Below, in pieces: positions 24,867-33,068 of a stretch of DNA of 64,000 bases. The stretch covers positions 1,612,001 to 1,676,000 of the forward strand of contig NZ_CP028858.1 in NCBI RefSeq assembly GCF_003058365.1, written 5' to 3'. The stretch's first letter is position 1. The number at the start of each line of letters is the position of its first letter. The notes under the pieces were generated by a model that made no database searches, had not been told where the DNA came from, and saw only the letters and a program-made list of their open reading frames with translations. Source of the stretch: Halococcoides cellulosivorans. Lineage in GTDB: Archaea > Halobacteriota > Halobacteria > Halobacteriales > Haloarculaceae. The translations under genes were made by a program, and so were the position numbers.

Positions 24867-25457
24867 TCAGTCGAGAAGCAAGCCGAGATAGGACCGTCGG
24901 ATCTGATCGTCGGGATTCAACCCGAGGTCGGCGAGCGTGCCTTCGAGCGCGTCACGGGCCGAGTCGATTTCCGCCTCGCCGTCGACGTCGCGTTCGAGTT
25001 CGAGGTAGGTGCCCAGTCCCGCCACGTCGTCGACGGTCGCCGTCGTCCCACCGATCTGGAATCGGTGGCGATTTTTCTCGACGGTCGCCGCGCGCTCGAA
25101 GCCCAGTCCTTCGAGCAACGCTCGCGCCGTCTCGGCGTCGTCGACGGCGATCTCGGCTTCCGTCCGGGTCTTCGATCGGGCGTCGATCTTCGGCCCTTTG
25201 TAGGTCATCCGCACGCGGGCGTCCGTCTCGTCAATTCTCGCCTCGTCGCCGGATGCAGAGGCGGACCCATCGACTGCTCGCGATTCGACCCGTTCCCGTC
25301 GAATCCGCAGCGCTTCGTCGGTCTCAGCGAACGCGCGGTGTGGCGCGTCGAAATAGGCGTCGGTCTGGTGGACGCGTTCGACGGGTTCGGCCCCGATAGC
25401 CGCGAGACGGTCGCGAATCCCCGTCTCGACGGGAACCTTGATCTCGACTTCGTACAT
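24867..25457 (-). CDS. CYTH domain protein (class IV adenylate cyclase/thiamine triphosphatase-like)
   Basis: The 196-residue protein begins MYEVEIKVPV with the ExExK signature and continues with charged strands typical of a CYTH tunnel: ALRIRRERV, RMTYKGPKI, FRFQIGG-like RHRFQIGGTTATVDDVAGLG and TYLELERDV. Members bind triphosphate compounds and may cyclise ATP or hydrolyse inorganic triphosphate. An acidic loop at about 60-80 is a halophilic insertion. Divergent from the FKBP gene. Confidence 0.85.
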   Translation of the reverse strand: MYEVEIKVPVETGIRDRLAAIGAEPVERVHQTDAYFDAPHRAFAETDEALRIRRERVESRAVDGSASASGDEARIDETDARVRMTYKGPKIDARSKTRTEAEIAVDDAETARALLEGLGFERAATVEKNRHRFQIGGTTATVDDVAGLGTYLELERDVDGEAEIDSARDALEGTLADLGLNPDDQIRRSYLGLLLD

Positions 25458-25546
25458 GGTCGACTCGGGCAGGCGAACGAAGAAAAGCCCCCCGACCGGG
25501 ACCGTGAAACGGTGTCCTTAAGGATGGACCGACGGACAAACGGTGT

Positions 25547-26527
25547 ATGACGGACGAAAACGTGGCCGAAGCGGACGATTCCGAGCCGGCCGAGGACGTC
25601 GCATCGGACGCCGAAAGTGAGGACACTGCGGGACTCGGGGACGGCGACTTCGTCGAAATCGAGTACACCGCTCGCACCGTCGAGGACGACGCGCTCGTCG
25701 ACACGACGAGTCGCGAGGTCGCCGAAGAGGAAGGTGTGGCTGAGGACGATCACGACTACGGCCCACAGATGATCGTCATCGGCCAGGGCCACATCTTCCC
25801 CTCGATCGAGGAGGCCCTCCGCGGGAGCGAGGTCGGTGACGAAGGCACCGCCGTCGCGCCCGCCGAAGAGGCCTTCGGTGAGTACGACGACGAGCAGGTC
25901 CGCACCGTCAGCGCCGAGAAGATCCCCGAAGACGACCGCTACCCCGGGGCCGAGGTCTCCATCGACGGCGACCAGGGCTACCTGGAGACGATCGTCGGCG
26001 GCCGCGCCCGCGTCGACTTCAATCACCCGCTCGCCGGCGCGGACATCGAGTACGACTACGAAATCAGCGACGTCGTCGACGACCGCGAAGAGCGCGCCGA
26101 GCGGTTCATCGAGACCGCCGTCGGCATGCCGCTGGACGTGGAGTTCGAGACCGCGACCGTCGAAGAGGAGCGGCCCGTCGACGACCCCGAAGAGCACGTC
26201 GACGACGCCGACGAGATCGGTGACGAACCGGTCACCGAGACCGTCGAAACCGAACAGGAGACGCTATTCATCGAGGCGACGCCCCAGCTGGCGATGAACC
26301 AGCAGTGGATGTTCCAGAAACAGCAGATCGGCCAGCAACTCGAAGACCTCATCGGCGTCGACCGCGTCGTGCTCCGCGAGGAACTCGGCGGCGGGCCCGG
26401 CCCGATGGGTGGCATGATGGGTGGCATGGGCGGCGGCGCTGGCGGCCCCCAGGTCGAGGTCGGTGACGACGGCGAAGCCGAACTCGAAATCGACGCCGAC
26501 GATCTCGCCGAAGAACTCGAAGAGTAG
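25547..26527 (+). CDS. FKBP-type peptidyl-prolyl isomerase, SlyD-like, with Gly/Met tail
   Basis: The 326-residue protein has an acidic N-terminus, an FKBP domain (from GDFVEIEYTARTV near residue 31, with the insert-in-flap region and SIEEALRGSEVGDEG), and a C-terminal domain. Near residues 282-303 is a Gly/Met-rich segment (GGGPGPMGGMMGGMGGGAGG) before an acidic end. It should assist folding of nascent proteins. The GGM-type tail resembles chaperonin C-termini and is unusual for an FKBP. Confidence 0.88.
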   Translation: MTDENVAEADDSEPAEDVASDAESEDTAGLGDGDFVEIEYTARTVEDDALVDTTSREVAEEEGVAEDDHDYGPQMIVIGQGHIFPSIEEALRGSEVGDEGTAVAPAEEAFGEYDDEQVRTVSAEKIPEDDRYPGAEVSIDGDQGYLETIVGGRARVDFNHPLAGADIEYDYEISDVVDDREERAERFIETAVGMPLDVEFETATVEEERPVDDPEEHVDDADEIGDEPVTETVETEQETLFIEATPQLAMNQQWMFQKQQIGQQLEDLIGVDRVVLREELGGGPGPMGGMMGGMGGGAGGPQVEVGDDGEAELEIDADDLAEELEE

Positions 26528-26613
26528 CGCCGATCCGATCGGCGATCCCAGCGACCGACTCCGATTTTCGGTCCATCACAACGCTTAGTTGGCGGCGTCC
26601 CGTCTCGGCGTCC

Positions 26614-27150
26614 ATGCGCCCGTTCCGACCGGGAGAGGTCGTGGCGATCGCCGAGTCCGCCCTGGAGTTCGCCATGGAGGCGTCTCGCGACAGCCACCCC
26701 GACGAGTACATGGGCCTGCTGCGTGGCGACGACGCCCGCCAGGTCGGCCTCGATCGAGACGGAACGGTGCTGACGGACGTCCTCGTCATTCCGGGGACCG
26801 AGACGAACTCCGTGAGCGCGACCGTCAAGACCTCGATGGTGCCCAACGACACCCGCGCGGCGGGGTCGATCCACTCTCACCCGAACGGCGTCCTCCGGCC
26901 GAGTGCGGCCGACCGCGCGGCGTTCGGTCGCGGACGGGTTCACATCATCATGGGTGCGCCCTACGAGCGCGGGGACTGGCAGGCGTTCGACCGTGAAGGC
27001 GACCCGATCGAGTTGCCCGTCGTCGAGGTCGACGCGCCCGAAGAGCAGTTTTTCGACTTCGACCAGCACGACATCGACGAAGAGTTGCGCGAGGAGGGGC
27101 GGCTCTCGGAGACGACCGACGACGCCGAGGACAGCGGGTGGTTGTGGTGA
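26614..27150 (+). CDS. JAMM/MPN+ metalloprotease, candidate desampylase
   Basis: The 178-residue protein has a JAMM site: Glu in [11 protein letters not shown] (about residue 31), [18 protein letters not shown] with the two His and the S-x2-D zinc ligands (about 89-106). Haloarchaeal JAMM enzymes such as HvJAMM1 remove ubiquitin-like SAMP proteins. A C-terminal acidic tail of about 40 residues is present. TGA overlaps the GTG of ribL, so the two are coupled. Confidence 0.82.
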   Translation: MRPFRPGEVVAIAESALEFAMEASRDSHPDEYMGLLRGDDARQVGLDRDGTVLTDVLVIPGTETNSVSATVKTSMVPNDTRAAGSIHSHPNGVLRPSAADRAAFGRGRVHIIMGAPYERGDWQAFDREGDPIELPVVEVDAPEEQFFDFDQHDIDEELREEGRLSETTDDAEDSGWLW

Positions 27151-27590
27151 GCACGGTCATCGCCCAGGGGACGTTCGACCTGCTCCACCCGGGGCATTTG
27201 CACTACCTCCGTGAGGCCGCCACGATGGGTGACTCGCTGGTCGTCATCGTCGCGCGCCGATCGAACGTCACCCACAAACCCGATCCCGTCGTCCCGGACG
27301 CCCAGCGCCGCGAGATGGTCGCCGCACTCGATCCGGTCGACGACGCCATTCTCGGCCACGAGACCGACATCTTCGTGCCGATCGAGCGGATCGAACCGAG
27401 TGTGATCGTCCTGGGGTACGACCAGCACCACGACGAAGCAGACCTGGAAGCGGCCCTGGTCGAGCGCGGGATCGACTGTCGAGTCGAACGCGCGAGTCCG
27501 CGTGAGCACCACGACGACGAGTTGCTCTCGACCGGCGACATCGTCGATCGGATTCTCGACCGTCGAAAATCCACGGCCGAGTCAGAGTGA
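27147..27590 (+). CDS. ribL: FAD synthetase, RibL-type cytidylyltransferase family
   Basis: The 147-residue nucleotidyltransferase has [17 protein letters not shown] (HxGH) at the N-terminus and a later [18 protein letters not shown]. The archaeal RibL family adenylylates FMN to FAD. GTG at 27147 overlaps the JAMM stop (GTGA); a GTG 9 bases upstream is less likely. ribH lies about 1.3 kb downstream on the other strand. C-terminal His/Asp-rich [16 protein letters not shown] fits the family. Confidence 0.85.
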   Translation: MSTVIAQGTFDLLHPGHLHYLREAATMGDSLVVIVARRSNVTHKPDPVVPDAQRREMVAALDPVDDAILGHETDIFVPIERIEPSVIVLGYDQHHDEADLEAALVERGIDCRVERASPREHHDDELLSTGDIVDRILDRRKSTAESE

Positions 27591-27591
27591 T

Positions 27592-28797
27592 CTAGATCAG
27601 GTCGGCCTCGGCCAGACGGTCGACACCCTCCTGCAGTCGGTCTCTACTCGCGGCATACGAGAGTCGGACGTAGCCTGGCGTCCCGAACGCGCTCCCGGGG
27701 ACCGTCGCGACGGCGGCGTCCTCGACCGCGCGCTCGGCCCACGCCTGGTCGTCCTCGGCAACGGGCAACATGAGATAAAAGGCTCCCTGCGGGACCGGCG
27801 GGTCGACGCCGTACTCGCGGAACGCCTCGACGAGCATGTCGCGCCGATCCTCGAACGCCGCGCGCATCTCTTCGACGGCGTCGTCGGTGTTTGCGAGGGC
27901 CTCGACGCCGGCGTGCTGGACGAAGTTCACCGCACACGTCACCGAGTGGCTGTGCAGTTTCCCGGCCTGCTCGACGATCGACTCGGGCGCGGCGAAATAG
28001 CCCAGTCGCCAGCCCGTCATCGCGTACGCCTTCGAGAAGCCGTTGAGCGTGATCGTCCGGTCGCGCATGCCGTCGAGCGCCCCGAGACTCGTCGGTTCGC
28101 GACCGTCGTAGACGATCGACTTGTAGATCTCGTCGGAGATGACCGTGATATCGTACTCGACGGCGATATCGCGGACGCCTTCGAGCGCCGCGTCGGTGTA
28201 GACCTGGCCGTGGGGATTGCCAGGCGAGTTGACGACGAGGAGTTCGGTGTCCGCGCTGACTGCCGCCCGGAGATCGTCGAGGGCGGGTTCGAGCGCGAAG
28301 TCGTGGGCCTCGGTGTCGACCCGGACGAGTGAGCCACCCGCGAGTTTCGCCATCGCCTCGTAGGACACCCACGCGGGATCGAGGAGGGCGACTTCGTCGC
28401 CAGAGCGGGACGACGTCCCGCTGGCAGACGGGCCCTGCCCGTCATTGCCGTCGATCAGCGTCTGGAAGACCTCGTAGAGGGCCTGTTTCCCCCCGGGCGT
28501 GACGATGAGGTTCTCGGTGCCGTACTGATCGAGGCCGTCGCCGTGGAGTTTCTCGACGATCGCCTCTTTGAGCGCGGGGATCCCGTTCGAGGAGGTGTAC
28601 CCCGTGTGGCCCTCGTCGAGAGCGGTCTTGGCCGCGCGCTTGATGTTTGCAGGCGTCTCGAAGTCGGGCGCGCCGACGCTCAGATCGACGACGTCGACGC
28701 CATCGGCCTCCAGTTCGGCGGCGAGGTTACTGATCGCGATGGTAGCACTCGGCTCGACCCGGCCGACCCGGTCAGCGAACTCGAAAGGTGCGGACAT
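27592..28797 (-). CDS. Class I/II aminotransferase, aspartate aminotransferase-like
   Basis: The 401-residue PLP enzyme has VNSPGNPHGQVY, the Lys site NGFSKAYAMTGWRLGY, and a C-terminal GTPGYVRLSYA that places the substrate Arg. Substrates are probably aspartate or branched/aromatic amino acids. ATG at 28797 is chosen. A Gly/Ser-rich loop (about residues 119-139) is encoded by two adjacent perfect hairpins and looks like an insertion into the family core. Convergent with ribL across one base. Confidence 0.88.
   Translation of the reverse strand: MSAPFEFADRVGRVEPSATIAISNLAAELEADGVDVVDLSVGAPDFETPANIKRAAKTALDEGHTGYTSSNGIPALKEAIVEKLHGDGLDQYGTENLIVTPGGKQALYEVFQTLIDGNDGQGPSASGTSSRSGDEVALLDPAWVSYEAMAKLAGGSLVRVDTEAHDFALEPALDDLRAAVSADTELLVVNSPGNPHGQVYTDAALEGVRDIAVEYDITVISDEIYKSIVYDGREPTSLGALDGMRDRTITLNGFSKAYAMTGWRLGYFAAPESIVEQAGKLHSHSVTCAVNFVQHAGVEALANTDDAVEEMRAAFEDRRDMLVEAFREYGVDPPVPQGAFYLMLPVAEDDQAWAERAVEDAAVATVPGSAFGTPGYVRLSYAASRDRLQEGVDRLAEADLI
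28405..28443. repeat. Two adjacent palindromes inside the aminotransferase gene
   Basis: Two perfect 7-bp stems with 3-base loops lie back to back: 28405-28421 and 28427-28443. They encode the Gly/Ser-rich loop of the aminotransferase and keep the frame. Single hairpins of this size are expected by chance at this GC, but two in 39 bases are not. Confidence 0.55.
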
Positions 28798-28840
28798 ACC
28801 CGTAGGAGCGCACCGGGCCACCGTGAATGCTGTGCTTGAG

Positions 28841-29254
28841 TTACGTGGGCAGGGATTCGACGAGGTCGATCGCGCTCTCGACGGCAGTCGCGCCTTTCTC
28901 GACGCGCGCGGCGGCCTCGTCGTGGCTCATCCCCGGGCCGGTGATCCCGAGCGTGACGGGCGTGTCCCGGTCGAGGCTGACCCGATCGAGCCCCTGGGCC
29001 GCGGCGGTCCCGATCACCTGATCGTGATCGGTGTCGCCCGAGACGATCGCACCGAGCACGGCGACGGCGTCGATGTCCTCTCGGCGGGCAAGGCGATCCG
29101 CCGCCAGCGGGGTGTCGTATGCGCCGGGGACGGTGAGTTCGGTGACGATCTCGGCGTCGCGATCGGCGGCCGCAGCACGGGCGTGCTCGGCCATCTCGTC
29201 GATGAGGGCAGCGGACTTCTCGAAGCGCGCGACGACGAGGCCCAGTCTGATCAT
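28841..29254 (-). CDS. ribH: 6,7-dimethyl-8-ribityllumazine synthase
   Basis: The 137-residue protein starts MIRLGLVVARFEKSAALIDE and has VPGAYDTPLAADRLARRED and AVLGAIVSGDTDHDQVIG, the lumazine synthase active-site strands. It makes the riboflavin precursor. Length is typical of the short archaeal form. With ribL, two flavin-pathway enzymes lie within 2.2 kb. Confidence 0.92.
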   Translation of the reverse strand: MIRLGLVVARFEKSAALIDEMAEHARAAAADRDAEIVTELTVPGAYDTPLAADRLARREDIDAVAVLGAIVSGDTDHDQVIGTAAAQGLDRVSLDRDTPVTLGITGPGMSHDEAAARVEKGATAVESAIDLVESLPT

Positions 29255-29340
29255 ACCTCCGGGTGGGACCGATCGAAGGAAGTGCGTTCCGGTCGCCCGA
29301 TCGCAACCACTTTTGACCCCCGGGGCCCGACCCCCGATGG

Positions 29341-29423
29341 GCGAGGGTAGCCAAGCGGCCAACGGCGGCGGGCTTAAGACCCGCTCCTGTAGAGGTCCCT
29401 GGGTTCAAATCCCAGCCCTCGCA
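29341..29423 (+). tRNA. tRNA-Leu (UAA)
   Basis: An 83-base cloverleaf with acceptor GCGAGGG/CCCTCGC, T arm CTGGGTTCAAATCCCAG, long variable arm, and anticodon stem GCGGG/CCCGC around loop CTTAAGA, anticodon TAA. The long variable arm is diagnostic for Leu. No intron or encoded CCA. CACTTTTGA about 30 bases upstream is TATA-like. Confidence 0.93.
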
Positions 29424-29843
29424 TAGCGAGGTCCGAACGGTGCGAGACGCGAACGGAGTGAGCGTCTCGATGTGAACGGGGAGTGAAGCGACCCGTGAAC
29501 GAAGTGAGGACCTCGACAAGACGAACGGCGAGCGACGCGAGACGCGAACGTAGTGAGCGTCTCGAAATGCGAGCGGCGGTAGCCGCGAGCGACGCGAGCC
29601 GTGAGTCTCGCACTGAGTGAAAGCCGGTGAGCAAGGCGAGATCGAGATGCGATCTCGGAATGCGAACGGCGGAGCCGTGAGCAGCGCGAACCGGCTGGAA
29701 CGAACTGAGCGTCTCGAAAACGACGAACAGTGCGAGATCACCGCCCAGTCCGCCGACGCGTTGGACGACGCCACGACGGTCCAGCGGGTCGCATCGTCGA
29801 TCCGTTGAGAAGACAGTCGACGCGCCAGACCTGGCCTGAAGAG
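29424..29843. repeat. Nested hairpin array downstream of tRNA-Leu
   Basis: These 420 bases hold no gene but many dyads. An outer stem CGAGGTCC/GGACCTCG (29427-29434/29508-29515) encloses an inner stem CGAGACGC/GCGTCTCG (29443-29450/29462-29469) with loop GAACGGAGTGA and a third ACGGG/CCCGT. The inner hairpin recurs at 29538-29564 with loop GAACGTAGTGA. Further dyads include GAGATCG/CGATCTC. Loops share GAACGNAGTGA. The section after 29760 shows nothing clear. Confidence 0.85.
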
Positions 29844-30911
29844 CTACGACTGATGGGGCTCGACGGTCGCGTGGTGGAGTGGCTGTTCGGCGATCGTCGA
29901 GCGCAGTTCGTCGAGCACGTCGCGATCGGTCGCGCCCTCCAGCGCCGCGACGACCGCGAACACCTCCTCGCGGTCGACCTTGACGCCCGTCTCGGTGAGT
30001 GCGTCCGCCGGTCGCTCGCGGAGTTCGCGGAGCGTGCCGACACCGAGCAGGTAGGGCACGCCCCAGGCGGCGAGCGTGTTGCCTTCGACTAGCGGCATCG
30101 CTTCGAGGTAGGTCTGGGCGTCGTCGAGATAGCCCGCGGCGTGGTCGGCCGTGCGGCGGACGACCCGGGCAGCCCCCTCGCGATTCGCGGGGTCGAGGAC
30201 CTCCTCGGGGTCGACCCCCTCTTCGGTAAGCCACTCCGTCGGGAGATAGACGTTGTTCTCCTCGCGGAAGTCGTCGTGAACGTCTTTGGCGACGTTGATG
30301 AGTTGCAAGAGGAGACCGAACTCCTCGCTCGTGGCGGCCATCCGGTCGGCGTCGTCGTGGTCGACCTCGCCACGCGTGAGCAGGCGGGTCACGAGCGTCC
30401 CGACGGTCCCGGCGGCGTAGTGGCAGTACTCTTCGAGTTCCTCACGATTGGCGATCCGAAGCCCGCCCGAATCGGCGTGGCGATCGATGAACTCGGCCAT
30501 GCCCGCAACCATCTCCCGGACCGAGGGGCGGATCGCGGCGCGAACCGATTCGGGTTGCTGCTGGAAGGTCGCCCAGATCGTCGAGGCCTTCGCGAGCACG
30601 CGCCAGTCGTCGTTCCGGTCGTCCGCGGGCGGGAGATGCTCGTCGACGGCGTCGCGGAACGCAGGCATCGTCGTCGCGTCATCGGGATCGATCGCCGCCT
30701 CGTAGGATGCGAGCAGGCGGCGCTGCTCGTCGGGCGGGATGTGCCCGGCGTCTTCGATGGTGTCGGCCACCCGACAGAGGAGGTATCCGACGCAGATGCG
30801 CGTCGCCATCGGCTCGTCGAGCACTTCGACGGTCAGCGCGAACGTCCGGGAGACGTCCTGAACCGCCTCGTGGCACCACTCGCGATCGGCGTCGGGGAGA
30901 TCTGAATGCAT
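29844..30911 (-). CDS. Squalene/phytoene synthase family protein
   Basis: The 355-residue prenyltransferase has the two Asp motifs VADTIEDAG (about 48-56) and VAKDVHDDFREEN (about 208-220), and EYCHYAAGTVGTLVTRLL in between, the signature of trans-isoprenyl head-to-head enzymes. It condenses two FPP (squalene, for squalene and menaquinone-like lipids) or two GGPP (phytoene, for bacterioruberin). I cannot tell which from motifs alone. Start ATG at 30911. Monocistronic. Confidence 0.88.
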   Translation of the reverse strand: MHSDLPDADREWCHEAVQDVSRTFALTVEVLDEPMATRICVGYLLCRVADTIEDAGHIPPDEQRRLLASYEAAIDPDDATTMPAFRDAVDEHLPPADDRNDDWRVLAKASTIWATFQQQPESVRAAIRPSVREMVAGMAEFIDRHADSGGLRIANREELEEYCHYAAGTVGTLVTRLLTRGEVDHDDADRMAATSEEFGLLLQLINVAKDVHDDFREENNVYLPTEWLTEEGVDPEEVLDPANREGAARVVRRTADHAAGYLDDAQTYLEAMPLVEGNTLAAWGVPYLLGVGTLRELRERPADALTETGVKVDREEVFAVVAALEGATDRDVLDELRSTIAEQPLHHATVEPHQS

Positions 30912-31092
30912 CGTCTGAGAGGGGGATGGATGTGGGGGTGGCGAACGACGGAGTCGCTGCAGTACTCCGTTGCTCGCCGGTCATCGTGATCTGTCCGTCG
31001 ATCGACTCTGTATTACTGTGGGAGTAGCGCCACCCATTAAAGCTTTGACCGTCGGTCGTCAGATCTGGGTCCGCCGATCGTCGCGCACTGGC

Positions 31093-32331
31093 CTAGGCGA
31101 AGATCTCACGGGCGGCGTCGAGGGCCTCGATCAGGGCGTCGACCTCCTCACGGCGATTGTAGACGTAAAACGAGGCGCGCGCGGTCGCGGCGATCCCCAG
31201 CGTGTCGTGCAGCGGTTGGGTACAGTGATCGCCCGCACGGATCGCGACGCCGTGATCGTTGACGATCGAGGCGATGTCGTGAGCGTGGACTGTGTCCAGC
31301 GAAAAGGCGACGAGACCGCCGCGCTCCGCTCCGGCGGGCGGACCGTAGACGGTCACGCCCTCCATGGCGTGTAACTGCTCGATGGCGTACTGGGCGATCG
31401 AATTCTCGTGGGCCGCGATGCGGTCCATCCCGATCGATTCGAGGTACTCGATCGCGCGGTCGAGCGCGACGGCCTGGGCGATCGGCGGCGTGCCCGCCTC
31501 GAACTTCCAGGGCAGTTCGTTCCAGCGGGAGTCCTCGTAGGTGACTTTCTCGATCATCTCGCCGCCGTAGAGGAACGGCTCCATCGATTCGAGCAGGCGT
31601 TCTTTGCCGTACAGCACGCCGATCCCGGTCGGGCCGGCCATCTTGTGCCCCGAAAACGCGTAGAAATCGGCGTCGATCGCCGCGACGTCGACCGGCCGGT
31701 TCGGCACGGCCTGTGCGCCGTCGACGAAGATCAACCCGTCCTGTTCGTGGACCATGTCAGCGAGTTCGGCGACGGGGTTGATCGTCCCGAGAACGTTCGA
31801 GACGTGGACGATCGACGCCATCGCGGTGTCGGGCCCGACGATTTCGCGGGCGTGATCCATGTCGAGACGGCCCGCGTCGTCGACGCGAATGTACCGGACG
31901 GTCGCGCCCGTGCGCTCGGCGATCTGTTGCCAGGTGACCAGCGACGCGTGGTGTTCCATCTGCGTGAGGACGACCTCGTCGCCCGGCTCAAGGTTGTTCA
32001 GCCCCCACGCGTACGCGACGAGGTTCTCGGCCATCGTCGTGTTCGCGGTGAAGACGACCTCCTCACGTCCGTCGGCCCCGATAAACTCCGCGACGGTGTC
32101 GTGGGCCTCTTCGTAGGCGATCGAGGCCTCCTGGCTCAGTTGGTGGAGGCCGCGATGGACGTTCGCGTTGTACTCCCGGTAGTACTCCGTGATCGCGTCG
32201 ATCACGGGCTCTGGGGTCTGGGTCGTCGCGGCGTTGTCGAGATAGACGAGATCGCTATCCCCGACACGGCGATCCAGGACGGGAAAGTCCGCCCGGATCG
32301 CCTCCACGTCGAGTTCCTCGGCTGTGGGCAT
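31093..32331 (-). CDS. sufS: SufS-type cysteine desulfurase
   Basis: The 412-residue PLP enzyme has LDNAATTQTPEPVIDA at the N-terminus, the Lys site FSGHKMAGPTGIGVLYGK, and the class II catalytic Cys in IRAGDHCTQPLHD. It supplies sulfur for Fe-S cluster assembly. The start ATG at 32331 fits the family; the open frame upstream is unrelated. No other suf genes adjoin it. Confidence 0.92.
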   Translation of the reverse strand: MPTAEELDVEAIRADFPVLDRRVGDSDLVYLDNAATTQTPEPVIDAITEYYREYNANVHRGLHQLSQEASIAYEEAHDTVAEFIGADGREEVVFTANTTMAENLVAYAWGLNNLEPGDEVVLTQMEHHASLVTWQQIAERTGATVRYIRVDDAGRLDMDHAREIVGPDTAMASIVHVSNVLGTINPVAELADMVHEQDGLIFVDGAQAVPNRPVDVAAIDADFYAFSGHKMAGPTGIGVLYGKERLLESMEPFLYGGEMIEKVTYEDSRWNELPWKFEAGTPPIAQAVALDRAIEYLESIGMDRIAAHENSIAQYAIEQLHAMEGVTVYGPPAGAERGGLVAFSLDTVHAHDIASIVNDHGVAIRAGDHCTQPLHDTLGIAATARASFYVYNRREEVDALIEALDAAREIFA

Positions 32332-32404
32332 GGCGGATCTCGGGTACCCACGGGCAATTGCATTTCGGTCGCCCGAAAAATCCCGGCGGCCGGGAGGCCG
32401 TGGC

Positions 32405-33067
32405 TTACCCGCCAGGCGCGGCGTCCGTGCGGGCGAGGCCACGACCCCAGCAGCCGACGGTGACGACCGTCGCGTAGCCCGCGACGAAGAAGCCGACGAC
32501 GAACACCGAAAGCGCGTCACCGATCGCGAGGCCACCGATCAGGACCGTCCAGCCCGTGACCGTCCAGACGAAATAGGCTGGCGCGCGCGTGATCGGGCCG
32601 AGGCGGCCGAGCGCGAGCGCATCGCGGAGGCGGCCCGAGTGGGCGTACAGGCCCCACGCCGCGGGCAGGGCGTACGCGATCGCCATCGCGAGAAACAGGC
32701 TCGCCGTCGACCCGAGCGTGATCGCCAGCCCCGTGATCGTGCCCTGGGCGGCGTCACCCGGGAGTCCAGACGCGCCATAGAGCGTCATCGCCAGAATCAC
32801 CGCCGGAACGCCACCGTAGAGCGCCGAGATCACCGTTCCACCGACGGTCAGGCGGGCCAGGCGACCGACGTTCTCGAAGACGCCCGGATGGTCGTCGCCG
32901 CGCGCGACCGCATCGAGCACCTCCACGAGATAGCCGACGCCAGCGACGAGTGGCACGACCGGGACGGTCACCGCCGTGAGCACGTAGAGCCCTCCGAGTG
33001 CGGCGACGCCGTCGAGCCCGCGCACCGACCGCAGCGGGTCCAGCGCCGGATCGAACGGATCGCTCAC
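32405..33067 (-). CDS. DUF4013-type membrane protein
   Basis: The 220-residue polytopic protein has several hydrophobic segments and GGTVISALYGGVPAVILAM-like sequence, matching the DUF4013 pattern common in haloarchaea. Its GTG (33067) lies one base after the stop of the ABC ATPase, so it is the last gene of that operon. A role as an accessory to sugar uptake is only suggested by position. Confidence 0.7.
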   Translation of the reverse strand: MSDPFDPALDPLRSVRGLDGVAALGGLYVLTAVTVPVVPLVAGVGYLVEVLDAVARGDDHPGVFENVGRLARLTVGGTVISALYGGVPAVILAMTLYGASGLPGDAAQGTITGLAITLGSTASLFLAMAIAYALPAAWGLYAHSGRLRDALALGRLGPITRAPAYFVWTVTGWTVLIGGLAIGDALSVFVVGFFVAGYATVVTVGCWGRGLARTDAAPGG

Positions 33068-33068
33068 G

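Noticed and set aside
28405-28421. Every 7-bp/3-base hairpin as a regulatory element
   Set aside because: At about two-thirds GC, some eight perfect ones are expected by chance in 64 kb, so only those in repeats or paired were kept.
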